This document shows, piece by piece, positions 36,926-47,205 of a DNA stretch of 64,000 nucleotides (within the stretch, counting starts at the first letter, position 1; the number at the start of each line of letters is the position of its first letter). A program made the position numbers and the translations under genes. The notes beneath the pieces are model-generated. The model made no database searches, was not told the DNA's origin, and was given only the letters and a program-made list of their open reading frames with translations. Source of the DNA: Aselliscus stoliczkanus (Eukaryota > Chordata > Mammalia > Chiroptera > Hipposideridae); the NCBI GenBank assembly GCA_033961575.1, contig CM066735.1:92635449-92699448 (forward strand), in the 5' to 3' direction.

Positions 36926-37363
36926 CTTTTTTTTTTTTTTTTTAAGATTTTATTGGGGAATTTGGTAGGGGAACAGCGCTGGGGAATCAGGAAAGGAGAA
37001 CAGACAAGTTGCTGTCTTTTTGTTCTTCAGTCTAGTTGCGGAGGATGTTGCTTCACTGGTCCATGTTGGTATCATCATTGCACTCTTCCTGGATGAGGCA
37101 GATCAGTCGCCGGCCTCTGGATGGTCACTCACAGTGGCTATTGGCAGTTCACGCTGGCTGCCGGCCACTCACTGTAGCCTATGGCAGCCCACTGCAGCAG
37201 GGGCTGCAGCCTACACCGTTGCCAGGGCTTGCACAGCCCAGCTCCAAGTGGAGCTGTTGTTAGCTGTAGAAGGCAGTGTCACTGGCCCTCATATGTGGGA
37301 TCCAAACCAGGGCCGCTGGTATCCCCAAACCAGCTTTTAACCACTGCTCCACTCGGCCGGCCC
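36926..37363 (-). repeat. Lineage-specific tRNA SINE, type A long form
   Basis: Minus-strand element with the GGCCGGCCGAGTGG head at its right end and a B-box in GTTTGGATCCCACAT. The shared GACACTGCC motif follows, then a long GC-rich body with GCTGC-rich sub-repeats, and an AATAAAATCTT poly-A end seen as T19 AAGATTTTATTG on the plus strand. Candidate 8-bp duplications TTTCCATC lie at 36918-36925 and 37364-37371. Confidence 0.9.
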
Positions 37364-37479
37364 TTTCCATCATCTTTAAGATTGATAAAAATATCATTGT
37401 TGCCTTTCCCCAGTTCTAAACATTTATGCTATCAAAAGTGAAATGTGATATATATATATTTTTTCAGATAAGAATATTA

Positions 37480-37920
37480 ATCTGGCTTTTAACTTTTTGA
37501 AATGGAAAGCAAAGTTTATAACCCCAGGATTGGTAGAGATGTATTTTTTAACCTCGGCATAAGTGAACTGTGTCTTAAAAACACCTCAATCTTACTTTGA
37601 TAAATACAGTATAAGCCTTGAAGAACCACTGTACTCTGTAATTACCTTGATTAAAGAAGAATAAAAAAGGCTTCACAGCAATCAGAGGGCTCTCAAACGC
37701 TCATGTGTTAACAGCCATTATCTCCTTGCTTCCAGCGAGCAGGTACTGGTACAAGTAGGGGACCAGTTATGCCCTACTGATAGTTTTTGATTAATATATT
37801 TTTTTCTCATTCTGCAAAGAGCTAATCAAAATTTTAATTTGCTAATCAGGTTTCCTTTTGATTAATGCCACAGTCATCATTTAAGGAAATAGAATATAAT
37901 ATAAAATGTCCCTCACTGAA
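37480..37920. promoter_or_regulatory. Candidate conserved non-coding block
   Basis: Repeat-free sequence of mixed composition. It includes GTAATTACCTTGATTAAAGA, a GTTAACAGCCATTATC segment, paired GCTAATCA cores near 37822 and 37842, and a CACTAGTGTAG-like site. The text has the look of vertebrate enhancers, but no alignment was possible. Confidence 0.35.
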
Positions 37921-37990
37921 AGTATACTTTCACTAGTGTAGCAAAAGCTTTTTTCTTTACTGTCTATTATTACAACTAGGTATTTGTGAG

Positions 37991-37995
37991 ATATA

Positions 37996-38029
<34 letters not shown>

Positions 38030-38031
38030 TT
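37991..38031. repeat. (AT)n followed by T20 tract
   Basis: About 11 AT units run straight into a homopolymer T run. It may mark a decayed minus-strand retroposon tail, but no element body is recognisable downstream. Confidence 0.95.
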
Positions 38032-39920
38032 GGTACTTACCGATTCTCTTATCTTTTTCAGTTTCTCATAAGGATTTTTCTTTTCGTACAAGCATTTTTA
38101 AGTCAGGATGATTTTGTTTATTTATTTTTGGTCAAATTCTGAACCTAGACTTGACACCAATAATATTCTTAAGTAATTGGGAAATGACAATAGAATGATA
38201 ATAGAACCCAGCTGACGAGTACAGCATGTTCAATTCTAGGTTTTCAATTACTGATGGGGTTAGTCTCAGGTTCAGGCTCAGTAGTGAAAGAACCTTTCAG
38301 TAAGCATGACAGTTATCTGCTGGGTTTGTCCTATCCTCTATCAATTGATCTATGGTATATACACTCCTCTGGCTTCTTTACCCCATCAAATTCAGATGTA
38401 ACTTAGCATGTTGATCTTGGTATTTATATATGTAAATGTTTTCAATTTTGAGTATAAGTTTGGTAGCACTGTCATTCTGAAGTTTCGTTTAAAATATTCT
38501 TGAAGCTTTCACTACTTTAAAAAGAATAAGAAAGAAGACTTTTAATAAAATGAAGATTAACTTTGTTTGAATCCCAGCCAAAATTTTCATTTCTGCTACA
38601 TGATTAAATAGAAAAGATTATCTTAAGTGCACAGTTTCATACATATGTATTTTACTTTCATTTTTTTCAAATTTAGTAAAGTGAACACATTTCGTATCAT
38701 TGACTGAAGACATCATTTTCATGTTCAATCAACCAAACTGTTAGAAAGTCAAAGGAATTTAACATCTTGATTGCAACGCACTCTTGGCCAACCTTGGTGA
38801 AACAGTTCACACATAAATGAAGTTAAGATGAAGTTAAGATGGTGAGCCACTAAAAACCATAAGTGATTTATGTGAAGTTGAATTACCCATGCTTCCTTAG
38901 GGGCCTATACTAGACATTCTAAATAGTCTCTATTAAACTTATCGTCTCAATCATTATTTCCAGGCCTATGGTTTTCTATGAATCATTAATTTGTCCTCCA
39001 TATGGATTATTATGAAATATTATAATATTTCATAGTTATGGTTATATTATAATGGAAAATGATGTCTTCTTCCACAAGGTCCATCTAAAAAGACAAAACA
39101 TTTGATTCTAGTTTTAGTATCTAGGCAGACAAAGGCAATACAATACCATGCATTCTTTTTTTCTTGCTCCCCTGTGCTGTATTCTGATGGGGCTTAAGTT
39201 TGTCAATGTGGAGATGGAGAACATAAAATCCAATTTAAAAAATCCATTTTAAATGTGCACCTTCCAGGAGAAGGGGATACATTGGCAGATATCCTTGGAT
39301 TAGAATAAATCTATTTGAAATACCAGGTAAATAATGTTTATATACTGACGAAAGTTATTCTCTGGTGAATATTGCCCAAAAGCCATCAGAATATACTTCG
39401 CCACTGGTAGCATTTGATGGTGATCAATGTCTCTACTCTCCCTCTTCTTCTTTCTGTAGGGAAAAAAAAGGTATGTCCTTCAGTGGAAAACTATGCATTG
39501 TCCACTGTACATTGTTTAGTCTTACCTTATTTTGATTCAGGGGTAACTATTTTACAGTGCTGTAAATAGTTGATAGCCTCTACTGGTCTAATTGAGGTTC
39601 AGTTCAATTAACGCCCCATCAGGTGGAAAAAAAAAAATGTTTTGCCTTGAGCTAAAAAGGGCAATACAGTGTTTTTACTGTATACTTTTTGGTTATTACT
39701 TTGTGTTGCATCAAAAAATTTTTTTAAAGATAGTTTTGCCTTCATTTGCACATGCATTTCTAATTCTTAATCTATGATTTTGTTTTTTGGATTCTCTTTT
39801 AAACCACTTATAATGTCTGTCTGGCTCCCTCATTGATTGATTGAAATCTGTATATATTTCATATCTGTATGACAATCCTGACTTTATCCTTTTTTAAAAA
39901 TTATCATTTACTACTTTTTT
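38032..39920. other. Single-copy sequence, no gene seen
   Basis: About 1.9 kb without a recognised repeat. Includes a perfect 24-bp palindrome at 39011-39034. Confidence 0.45.
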
Positions 39921-39928
39921 CTCTAGAG

Positions 39929-40144
39929 CAGATGTTTTCGGTGTCAGTATTATTGGCATTGTGGCCAAGATAATTCTTTGTTGTGAAGGGCTGTTCTGTG
40001 CATTGTGGGATAGTTAGGCATTTCTCAGGCCTTCACCTATAGATGCCAGTAACATCCCCCAGTTGTGGCAACCAGAAATATCAGTAGGCACTCCGAAAGA
40101 TCCAGTTGAGAATATTTAAAATCACCCCTGATTGAGAACCACTG
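39929..40144 (-). mobile_element. MER20 (hAT-Charlie MITE)
   Basis: Plus strand begins CAGATGTTTTCGG and ends GAGAACCACTG, the CAG/CTG hAT termini. Internal landmarks are GATAATTCTTTGTTGTGAAG, GCATTGTGGGATAGTTAGGC and AGATGCCAGTAACATCCCCC. Flanking 8-bp duplications CTCTAGAG (39921-39928) and CTCTAGGG (40145-40152) differ at one base. MER20 copies have been reported as pregnancy-related regulatory elements in placentals. Confidence 0.9.
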
Positions 40145-40398
40145 CTCTAGGGTAAAATGTATATGCTATAATTTCCTACAAAAATTAATGTTCTCTGCTT
40201 ATTTACTCATTTAATTAATGTTTATTGATATCACACACATGTGCATGTGTGTGCATGCATACACACAGGATTGTTTGTTAATAAGGCCAATCATTATTTT
40301 GCTTTTAGGAAACTTGCAGCTAATTCTATTTAGGATGATATCCTTTTAATGTATATTCTTGTTTACCTTTTAGTCCTAGAAAACTTTGGTTTTTTAAG
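40145..40398. other. Single-copy sequence with short CA/TG alternation
   Basis: Nothing recognised beyond an imperfect CACACATGTGCATGTGTG stretch near 40231. Confidence 0.4.
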
Positions 40399-40541
40399 GA
40401 TTTTTGTTTTTGTTTTTGTTTTTCTGTTTTTTTGTTTTGTTTTGTTTTGTTTTTGAGGGCAGTGTCTCTGGCCCTCATATGTGGGACCCGAACCAGGGCC
40501 GCCGGCTTCCCAAGCTAGCGCTTAACCTCTGCACTGGCCCC
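40399..40541 (-). repeat. Lineage-specific tRNA SINE, type A short form
   Basis: On the plus strand, a (TTTTG)/(TTTTTG) tail is followed by GAGGGCAGTGTCTCTGGCCC, CATATGTGGGACCCGAACCA (B-box inside) and GCTAGCGCTTAACC. The extreme tRNA-head end is truncated or mutated (GCACTGGCCCC instead of CACTCGGCCGGCC). Confidence 0.85.
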
Positions 40542-41184
40542 TGTCTTTTTCTTTTTATCCTCTATCTCCCCCAATTTTTTTTTTCACTTGAGTTAAATAA
40601 TAACTCCAGTCATGGCATAACAGTGTGCTATATATCTAAGAAATAGGTCAGCAATAAGTGTGTATGAAAATAGTCATCATTAACATGATCCTGTGTTCTC
40701 GCCAAGAATTCCTGGAAGTTGGCCATGGAGAAAACCCACAAGTGAAAGATTAGGTGCAAAATTATATGAGCACTTAGAATATATTTTGGCACATCATATA
40801 TAATACATGTTAGAAAATATATTTATATTTAAGATATGTCAAAGATACTAGAGTGGAGCTTAGTGGTAACCAAGCCAAACAAGGAATACAATTATTTAGA
40901 TTTGGTCCGTAGGAAACAAATACACCAGATCCTTAATGCAAAAAAAAAAAAAAAAAAAAAAAATCTCCTGACAGTTATTCCAAAAGGAAATACCAAAAAA
41001 ATGAGTTAGAAGGTCTTGTTGATAACATGGTGGTGGATAATGTCCTTAGAATATCCCTCCCTAAACCTAGTCACAGGTTTTACAAGGTTGCTTCCATCAG
41101 TAAAAGTCACAGGTCACTGCTCCCTGTGTGCCCAGAGAACACACTTTTGCAGGAGCAGAGGCAAAGGTGATGGAATTATTCAGT
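40542..41184. other. Single-copy sequence with A24 tract
   Basis: A homopolymer A run lies at 40940-40963. It could be the tail of an unrecognised plus-strand retroposon. No gene. Confidence 0.4.
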
Positions 41185-41650
41185 CTTGGTCCATCAGTAT
41201 GTATTTACTGAGTTCATTCCAGGTGGCGTTCTAAGTAGCAAGGATATAGAATTGTACTGTAAGACAGATACATTAGTCTCCAGAAGCTTATATCCTCCGG
41301 AGGAAAGAAAATATATTATAAGATGGAAAAATAAGAGAATTCCAGCTGCTGAAATGGGCTAAAAAGATATAAACCAGAGTACAATTGTTAAGTCTGACTG
41401 GTGGTTTGATGCATTGGGCGAGGGAAGGGAGGGAGGTCTCTGCTGACGGAACATTTGAGGAAAGCTGAAAGGTTGAGAAGGAAGCAGGCTTGGAAAGGTC
41501 TGGAGGAAAAGTCTTTAAAACTGAAAGAACAAGAGCATAATTTTGAGTTGGGAATGAAGTTAGGTTTCAGAAAACACAACCCTAGAGAATGGCTGGGGTC
41601 AAATGACTCAAGGGCATGGAGATAAAGTGGTGGTGAATTGGGGACTTAGG
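41185..41650 (-). repeat. L2 LINE fragment
   Basis: The left part (ATGTATTTACTGAGTTCATT, GGCGTTCTAAGTAGCAAGGA) is the reverse complement of the L2 3' end. GGAACATTTGAGGAAAGCTG and AGGAAGCAGGCTTGGAAAGG continue in reverse L2 order. Confidence 0.6.
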
Positions 41651-43077
41651 CTGGGAACAGATGAAGTGGGTACTTGAAAGTTGTGGTAAGAAATCAGTGT
41701 TTTGTTTTAAGGCTAAATTGTTTTTGTTTTCTCTGTGCAATCAGGTTCATTTTCTTGTTTTTATTTTTATTTTTTTAAATTTTTTTACCTTAGGAAAATC
41801 TTTGAAAAGTTTGAAGGAAAATGTTTGCATTAGGGGAAAAAAGCAAATGACTTTTAGAGTAAAAAGAAATGTCTTCATAGGCAATTGTGTGGGAAATGAA
41901 CCCAAATTGGTCTCTCACATCTCTTTTTTTCTTTTACATCTTCCTTTTCTTTCCCTCCTTCCTTCACTTCTCCTTTCCCTCCTAGAAAGGAAAGCTGTTA
42001 TTGCTGTCTCCTGGCTATAATAGCCCCAGAGACAATGCTCAAGGTATTATTACTAGGTGGGTTTCCAGCACTTAATGGATATGAAGAAATGAATGATCAG
42101 ATGACTGAATAGATGGTAGATGGCAGAATCTCTGGTTCAAGACAGGGATTGCACCAGTAAAAGTTTGCTGCTATGGGGAACCAAGCTGAGGTACATGGAT
42201 AAAAACATCAGAGTGTTACACTGATAACACCAAAAATGGAGACTGCCAAGAGGCAGAACCAACAAAGGATACACTTGGAGATTAACTGAGAAATGGGTCC
42301 AAAGTAGACACAGTAAGATGTTGGTGTGATGTGAGTTCTTGACTTCAAAAGTTCAAAGAGCAGGAAAATTTTATAAGTGAATTGAATACATTTTTTTACA
42401 TGTGTGGGAAAGACTCAATATACCTTATTCAAGAGGTATTACATATTATTGTACAACTCTATCACTGAAAAAAGAAACATAAAGAATGTAGGTTATTACC
42501 ATGAATAATAGAGTAATAAACAAGGTTTCATGTCATACAGCTTTTTGTTTCTATGTTTCCTTACTAAAGCAATAGGATATTTCAATTTTATAATATTATA
42601 TACCTTGACAGGCATTTATATTACACTGTCATTCACTCTGTAATAATATGATTTAAAAAAGGAATAGACACTACTTTTTAATTTAAATAGAGGCATATAC
42701 AAATGCGAATAAGCTCACATAAACATTTTCAAGTGTGTTCAAAGAAAGTAAAACTGGGAGAGGAAAAAAAAATGTTGTGTGGTAGAATTTAACGTAAGAG
42801 CAAAACAGGCTTTTTAAGATCAAAAGCTGTATATGAAAGCCCTGTTGGATAGCTTCAATTTTTGAAAACTCTAAGATACTGGCCTAAATCCCTAACTCTG
42901 CAAATCCATTTAGGCAATTGAGGGAAATTGTAGATAACGTTCATAAAGTGAAGGTAGAAAGTGTAAGTGACCGCTAATGTTCCATTTGAGCTGTGAACCA
43001 GATAGGAGTCTTTTTCTAAGGAAAAGAACGGAATGATATTAGGTACAAGATAAGAATTCAATGCTCTCTACACCTTT
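41651..43077. other. Single-copy sequence, no gene seen
   Basis: The plus-strand frame at 41661-42020 (119 codons) is Phe/Leu/Lys-rich, driven by T-rich tracts, with no domain. No repeat recognised. Confidence 0.4.
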
Positions 43078-43220
43078 GTTCCTCAAAGTGGGGCTTATGG
43101 ATCAGCAGCCTGTTAGAAGCACAGCTGCTCAGACTCCAACCCAGGCCTTCTGAGACAGAGCATGCACGTACCCGCTGCCTAGATGCACCACATGCCTTCT
43201 AGTCTGAGAATCTCTGCTGC
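43078..43220 (+). mobile_element. MER5A-type hAT MITE, partial
   Basis: TTCCTCAAAGTGGGGCTTAT, CCTGTTAGAAGCACAGCTGC, GCCTTCTGAGACAGAGCATG and GTCTGAGAATCTCTGCTGC follow MER5A order in the sense direction, with internal divergence. Confidence 0.75.
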
Positions 43221-43893
43221 TCATACAATAATCATGGAAGGACATCTGGGTTGAATTGTCAGCACAGGATAAAATGGCTGATTACCAGGTCTTAAGGAAG
43301 TGATGCAAGTGAGAGCAAGCCAAGACTTGCCACTTAAGATTCATTAGGGTTTGGAGTTAGCATTGAGATTTAGACCAGAAGCAGGATTAAAAATATGGAA
43401 AGATGATTTTATAGCATGGTATTTGGACGTAACATTGACAGTTCTGCACCTACCAAAAAGTTTGATTGCATTTTCTCTTTAGAGACCATGAAGAACTTGG
43501 AAAAATTCTTGTCCCCACATTGTCATTGGATTCCAGTTTCCCCTTGTAATTGGCATCTTTTCTTGGAATACCATTTATGTGTCAGATCACCAGCACTCTT
43601 TCCCCGTCACTCTTTCCATGCCCTCTAGAAAGTCATTCTGAAGCCATCGGGTGGAGTCTGAACTTTCTGGGCTGAATTCTAGCTCTGGAATTCCTTACAA
43701 TGTATACGTATTTGTCCCTGCCCTCATCACCCCCAATTACACCCCGAAGTTTTAAGACGTGTCTGATGTTAGCACTTCCCTGTCTAATCAGGCCTTCTGT
43801 CTTTAATTAACTCTCGGGGGCCTGCTTGTCTCCATAATCATTAGCTATGGGGATGTCTCTGGTAGTTCTTATATTTATAGATTAATTCAGATA
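43221..43893. other. Single-copy sequence, no gene seen
   Basis: No repeat or gene recognised. Confidence 0.4.
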
Positions 43894-44012
43894 CTTCCCT
43901 CATTCATTTCCCATTCCCTATCTCTATGCTAGACAGTAGCTTAGTGCTGCGGATACAGGGATAAATAAGCCTCGAGTATGGCCCATGGGGAGCTTAGAAT
44001 GATTTTATGCAG
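43894..44012 (-). repeat. L2 LINE 3' end
   Basis: CTCATTCATTTCCCATTCCC, CTATGCTAGACAGTAGCTTA, GTGCTGCGGATACAGGGATA and CCATGGGGAGCTTAGAATGA form the reverse complement of the L2 3' end. Confidence 0.7.
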
Positions 44013-44111
44013 ACAGATTTCTTATATACCTGCAGTATTTGCACACTTATTTTTTTGTTTATTTATTATTTGTTTTCTGATGACAAGAGAAAGCTGGAAA
44101 ATATGAATGGG

Positions 44112-44131
44112 CCTCCCCCCGCCCCCCCCCC
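44112..44131. repeat. C-rich tract
   Basis: Nineteen of twenty bases are C or part of a CCTC/GC step, giving long G runs on the minus strand. Confidence 0.9.
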
Positions 44132-44140
44132 GACAGGCTA

Positions 44141-44365
44141 CAACAATTAACATTTATGATAAATAACATTACTTAGTTGTCATTCTTTACAAGGCATGGT
44201 CCAGAATGGATATCATCTGCATTAGCTCACTTAATCCTCACAATAACCCCATTTTCCAGAGAAGGAACTTGAAAAGACAGAATTAAGTAACTGGCCTGGG
44301 CCACATAGCTAGCTGGCAAGTGGAAGAGCTCAGATTCAAATGGAGGAGGTCTGGCTTCGGAGTCC
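44141..44365 (-). repeat. MIR SINE
   Basis: Reverse-complement MIR: TTAGCTCACTTAATCCTCAC, AATAACCCCATTTTCCAGAG, GGGCCACATAGCTAGCTGGC and AGAGCTCAGATTCAAATGGA. One of the better preserved MIR copies in the window. Confidence 0.9.
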
Positions 44366-44497
44366 TCACCTCATAAGGTTCACTTTGAATCACATTGTCA
44401 CCCATAACATAAAGTGTCTCTCAATATCTCTTTGGATAATGGAAGTAATACCTCCTTCATTTTATATTCTAATAACATTTCCCGCTCTCTTCTATAC

Positions 44498-44702
44498 CAG
44501 AGGTCTACAAGTGATGACCCTTGCAAAATTTATCATGTAAATAAAATATTTCTTGGAACACAGCCATGCCCATTTGTTTATATTTCGCCCATGACTGATT
44601 TTGTGCTAAAATGACATGGGTGAGCAATTGTCACAGAGATTTTCTGACCTGAAAAGCCTAAAATATTTATTATCTGGCTCTGTAAGTAAAATGTGCCAGG
44701 CC
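44498..44702. mobile_element. Ancient hAT-type MITE, family not named
   Basis: The left end CAGAGGTCTACAAGTGATGA, GAACACAGCCATGCCCATTT in the middle and CCTAAAATATTTATTATCTG near the right match a widespread mammalian DNA transposon with CAGGGGTC..GACCCCTG ends. The right terminus is decayed. Confidence 0.65.
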
Positions 44703-45039
44703 TTATTCAAACCCAATTTGTAGCTTACATATTACATAAAAATAATTTTGAGCATTAATGCTACCGTATACTGACTGCAATATTTGTAATGAAACTTAAT
44801 GGAAGAAAATGAAGAAATTACTTATATTCCAGTCATGTAGTTTTCTCATAGTTTTGGTAAGAACTAAAGGATAAATAGTTCTTTCTTTCTAAGAGCTCAG
44901 CTGGTTTGTGCCATTACTGAGTGTCCCTGATAATGGCATCGGTGATCCTGGTTTTGGAAAACTGAGGTTGCCATTCATAAAGTAGCAACAGTTGCCGTTT
45001 TCTTTTATTGTTGTTTTATGTCCCCAAGCTAAATAAGAC

Positions 45040-45790
45040 ATTTTTGTTAGTAATTATTTAGCACAACCCCTTACACTGTAATTTGAAGAGAGGAGAAATA
45101 ATATTTTCCTTGTTTCAGTTATTAGAATGCCAAGACTTGAAAAAACTGAAATATCGACTAGTCAGTTTTATTTTAAATTTTTTCACTGTAAGTGGGAATA
45201 CATTCAATATTTATCCTGTTCCATCAATGCTTTTTATTGCCTTTTGTTTCCCATAAAATATGAAAAGTATGCTTTGAGTATATTTTTTAGTACTTTAATT
45301 ACTTAGACCTTAATTTGTTTTTAATAATTTAATAGATTACATTAAATCAAAAAGCATTTAATTGAATATGCATCATTCTAATCTGGGAGTGCATTTAGGG
45401 AAAGCAATTAATCATTTGCACAAAATCATTTTACACGACAGATAAAGTATAATTAAAATAACAATAATGGTGTTTTAATAAATCTAAAAGGAATTTTTTA
45501 TTAATTATTCTGTTATTGTTTATCTGCGGGTGTGAGTTTGTATGTCTTATAGAGAAATATTGATTTAACTATTGATCTTATTTTCACTGAAACTATAATT
45601 ATTGAAAGTAGACAACTCAAACCTTTTCAAAATAAGAAAATAAATATAATGACTGTTACTTATGCAGATTATTTTTTACCTTCTGTTTCTTAAAAGAAAG
45701 GTGATATCCAAATATGCAGTTTTAAAAATCATGTTCTTTGGTAAATGTAATAAAGAATTGTTTGGTTAGAATTAGGAATGAAGGGATTGC
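45040..45790. promoter_or_regulatory. Candidate conserved non-coding block
   Basis: AT-rich but not low-complexity, and repeat-free. Many homeodomain-type cores occur (CTTTAATTACTTAGACC, AAAGCAATTAATCATTTGC, TTTTATTAATTATTC), together with an octamer-like ATATGCATCATT. No open frame. This texture is common in enhancers of developmental genes; the call is not backed by an alignment. Confidence 0.35.
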
Positions 45791-46639
45791 TTTTAGATTC
45801 TGACAAGAAGTGAACCTGTGGAATTAAGTATACGTAAATTTTACTTAGAGTGGTTTAGACTCTGTGTGCTATTTATCCTTTGAAGTTTAACTATGTAGGT
45901 AAATTGGATACATAGTAGCTATTTCTCAAATACTTTTTTCATGGACGTCAATACAAGTTTAACTCTCTCCTGATTCTTCTCTGAAAAAAGTCATGACTTA
46001 GCTTTGTTCATTTATGAAAGTAAACTCATATGAAAGTAGTTCATTTGAGTAAGTAAACTGACTTCTTTATGTTTTACAAATGAATAGTCAGAAGGGAATA
46101 GCCTGATTTATTTGTGTGTTACTTTAAATAATGCATATGAGCTTTGGATATTTAGAATATTGTGTCAAAACACTGAGTGCTATTTTTTTGTCATTGCATA
46201 TTCATGGCAGAAAAGTTTGTCTTATTTTGCTCAATTTTGTGAATAAAATGAAAATGATGGATGACATTGGAAAGAGAATCTGACTTCAGTTGGTTATTAC
46301 GCATCAGCATATACTCAGAAACTTACTCCTGATAATATTTGAGCAGGGTTATCAAATAGTGATAAAGTTGAAAGCAGTGTCCAAAGGAATGGAAAGTTTT
46401 CATTGCATACTGTTTACATATCCTAACTGTTCAATTTAATCCATGACTGTAAAACTTTCCTAACAGTGAACAGTGGTCCTCCTAAAATGATCCATCTACT
46501 TTCTAATTGTGCTTTCTCATGCTTCTCAGTTATTTCCCCAGGTATTATTATTAATTAGAAGATACTAGTGGCCCCTTCGAGCTAATGTAAGACAGAAGTC
46601 AGCAAGTCAATATATGTGAATAAGAATTCTTTTCTGTTT
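45791..46639. other. Single-copy sequence, no gene seen
   Basis: AT-rich, no repeat or gene recognised. It may extend the preceding block. Confidence 0.4.
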
Positions 46640-46940
46640 TTTTAATTAAAGTTTATTGGGTTAACAATTATTAGCAAAGTTACATAGATTTCAGGTGTAC
46701 AAGTCTGTAATACATCGTCTATATATCACATTGTGTGTTCACCACCCAGAGTCCGCTCTCTTTCCATCACCATACACCTTGGTTTGTGAGCATAATTCAT
46801 TCTGGAAACAAACTACTCATATTGCACGATGTCACTCGTTTACCATGTTAAAATGTATTAGAAATGTTTCCTCATCTTGCGAACACTCACAAACCATGTT
46901 ACTCACAATCCAAGGTTTTACTGCATTTGATCCCCTTGGG
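46640..46940 (-). repeat. Lineage-specific L1 3'-UTR fragment, interrupted
   Basis: The plus strand starts with a T-rich tail, then AAGTTTATTGGGTTAACAAT, TTACATAGATTTCAGGTGTA and ACATTGTGTGTTCACCACCC, the reverse complement of the same 3' UTR seen in sense at about 50750-50880. The element resumes as TTTGATCCCCTTGGG at 46926 after a 149-bp insertion. Confidence 0.85.
46775..46923. mobile_element. Tc1/mariner-like MITE nested in L1
   Basis: The ends are inverted: the left CACCTTGGTTTGTGAG corresponds to the right end ..CTCACAATCCAAGGTTTTACTG read in reverse, allowing a 4-base deletion on the left. It interrupts L1 3'-UTR sequence between ATCACCATA and TTTGATCC. A TA lies at 46773-46774 with a mutated CA at 46924-46925, consistent with TA target duplication. 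Confidence 0.65.
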
Positions 46941-47199
46941 TGAAAAATAATTCTAATCCATATACGTCTTCAACCTTCTAATTTTGTTTAAGTTCTACTT
47001 CCTGGGGAGAAAGGAGTTAATTTTGCTTCTACAGTCTACTCAAGAGCAGTGCATCAAAAAGTATTGTGAGCCTGAGTAAAAATTAATATCTTCCATTTAT
47101 TATTGTTTTCTCGAATGGGTACCATTTTGGATCAAAGAATGATAAGTGGTATGACTGCTGTGTATTTCCGGACCCAGCTCTCTTCCAAAGAAAAGAGGC
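46941..47199. other. Single-copy spacer between two L1 copies
   Basis: No repeat recognised between the divergent L1 elements. Confidence 0.4.
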
Positions 47200-47205
47200 A
47201 TTAAA

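Noticed and set aside
37020..37340. 106-codon frame in SINE A; also 54008-54394, 59871-60143 and 60119-60460
   Set aside because: All four frames lie within copies of the same SINE family and resemble each other only because the SINE does.
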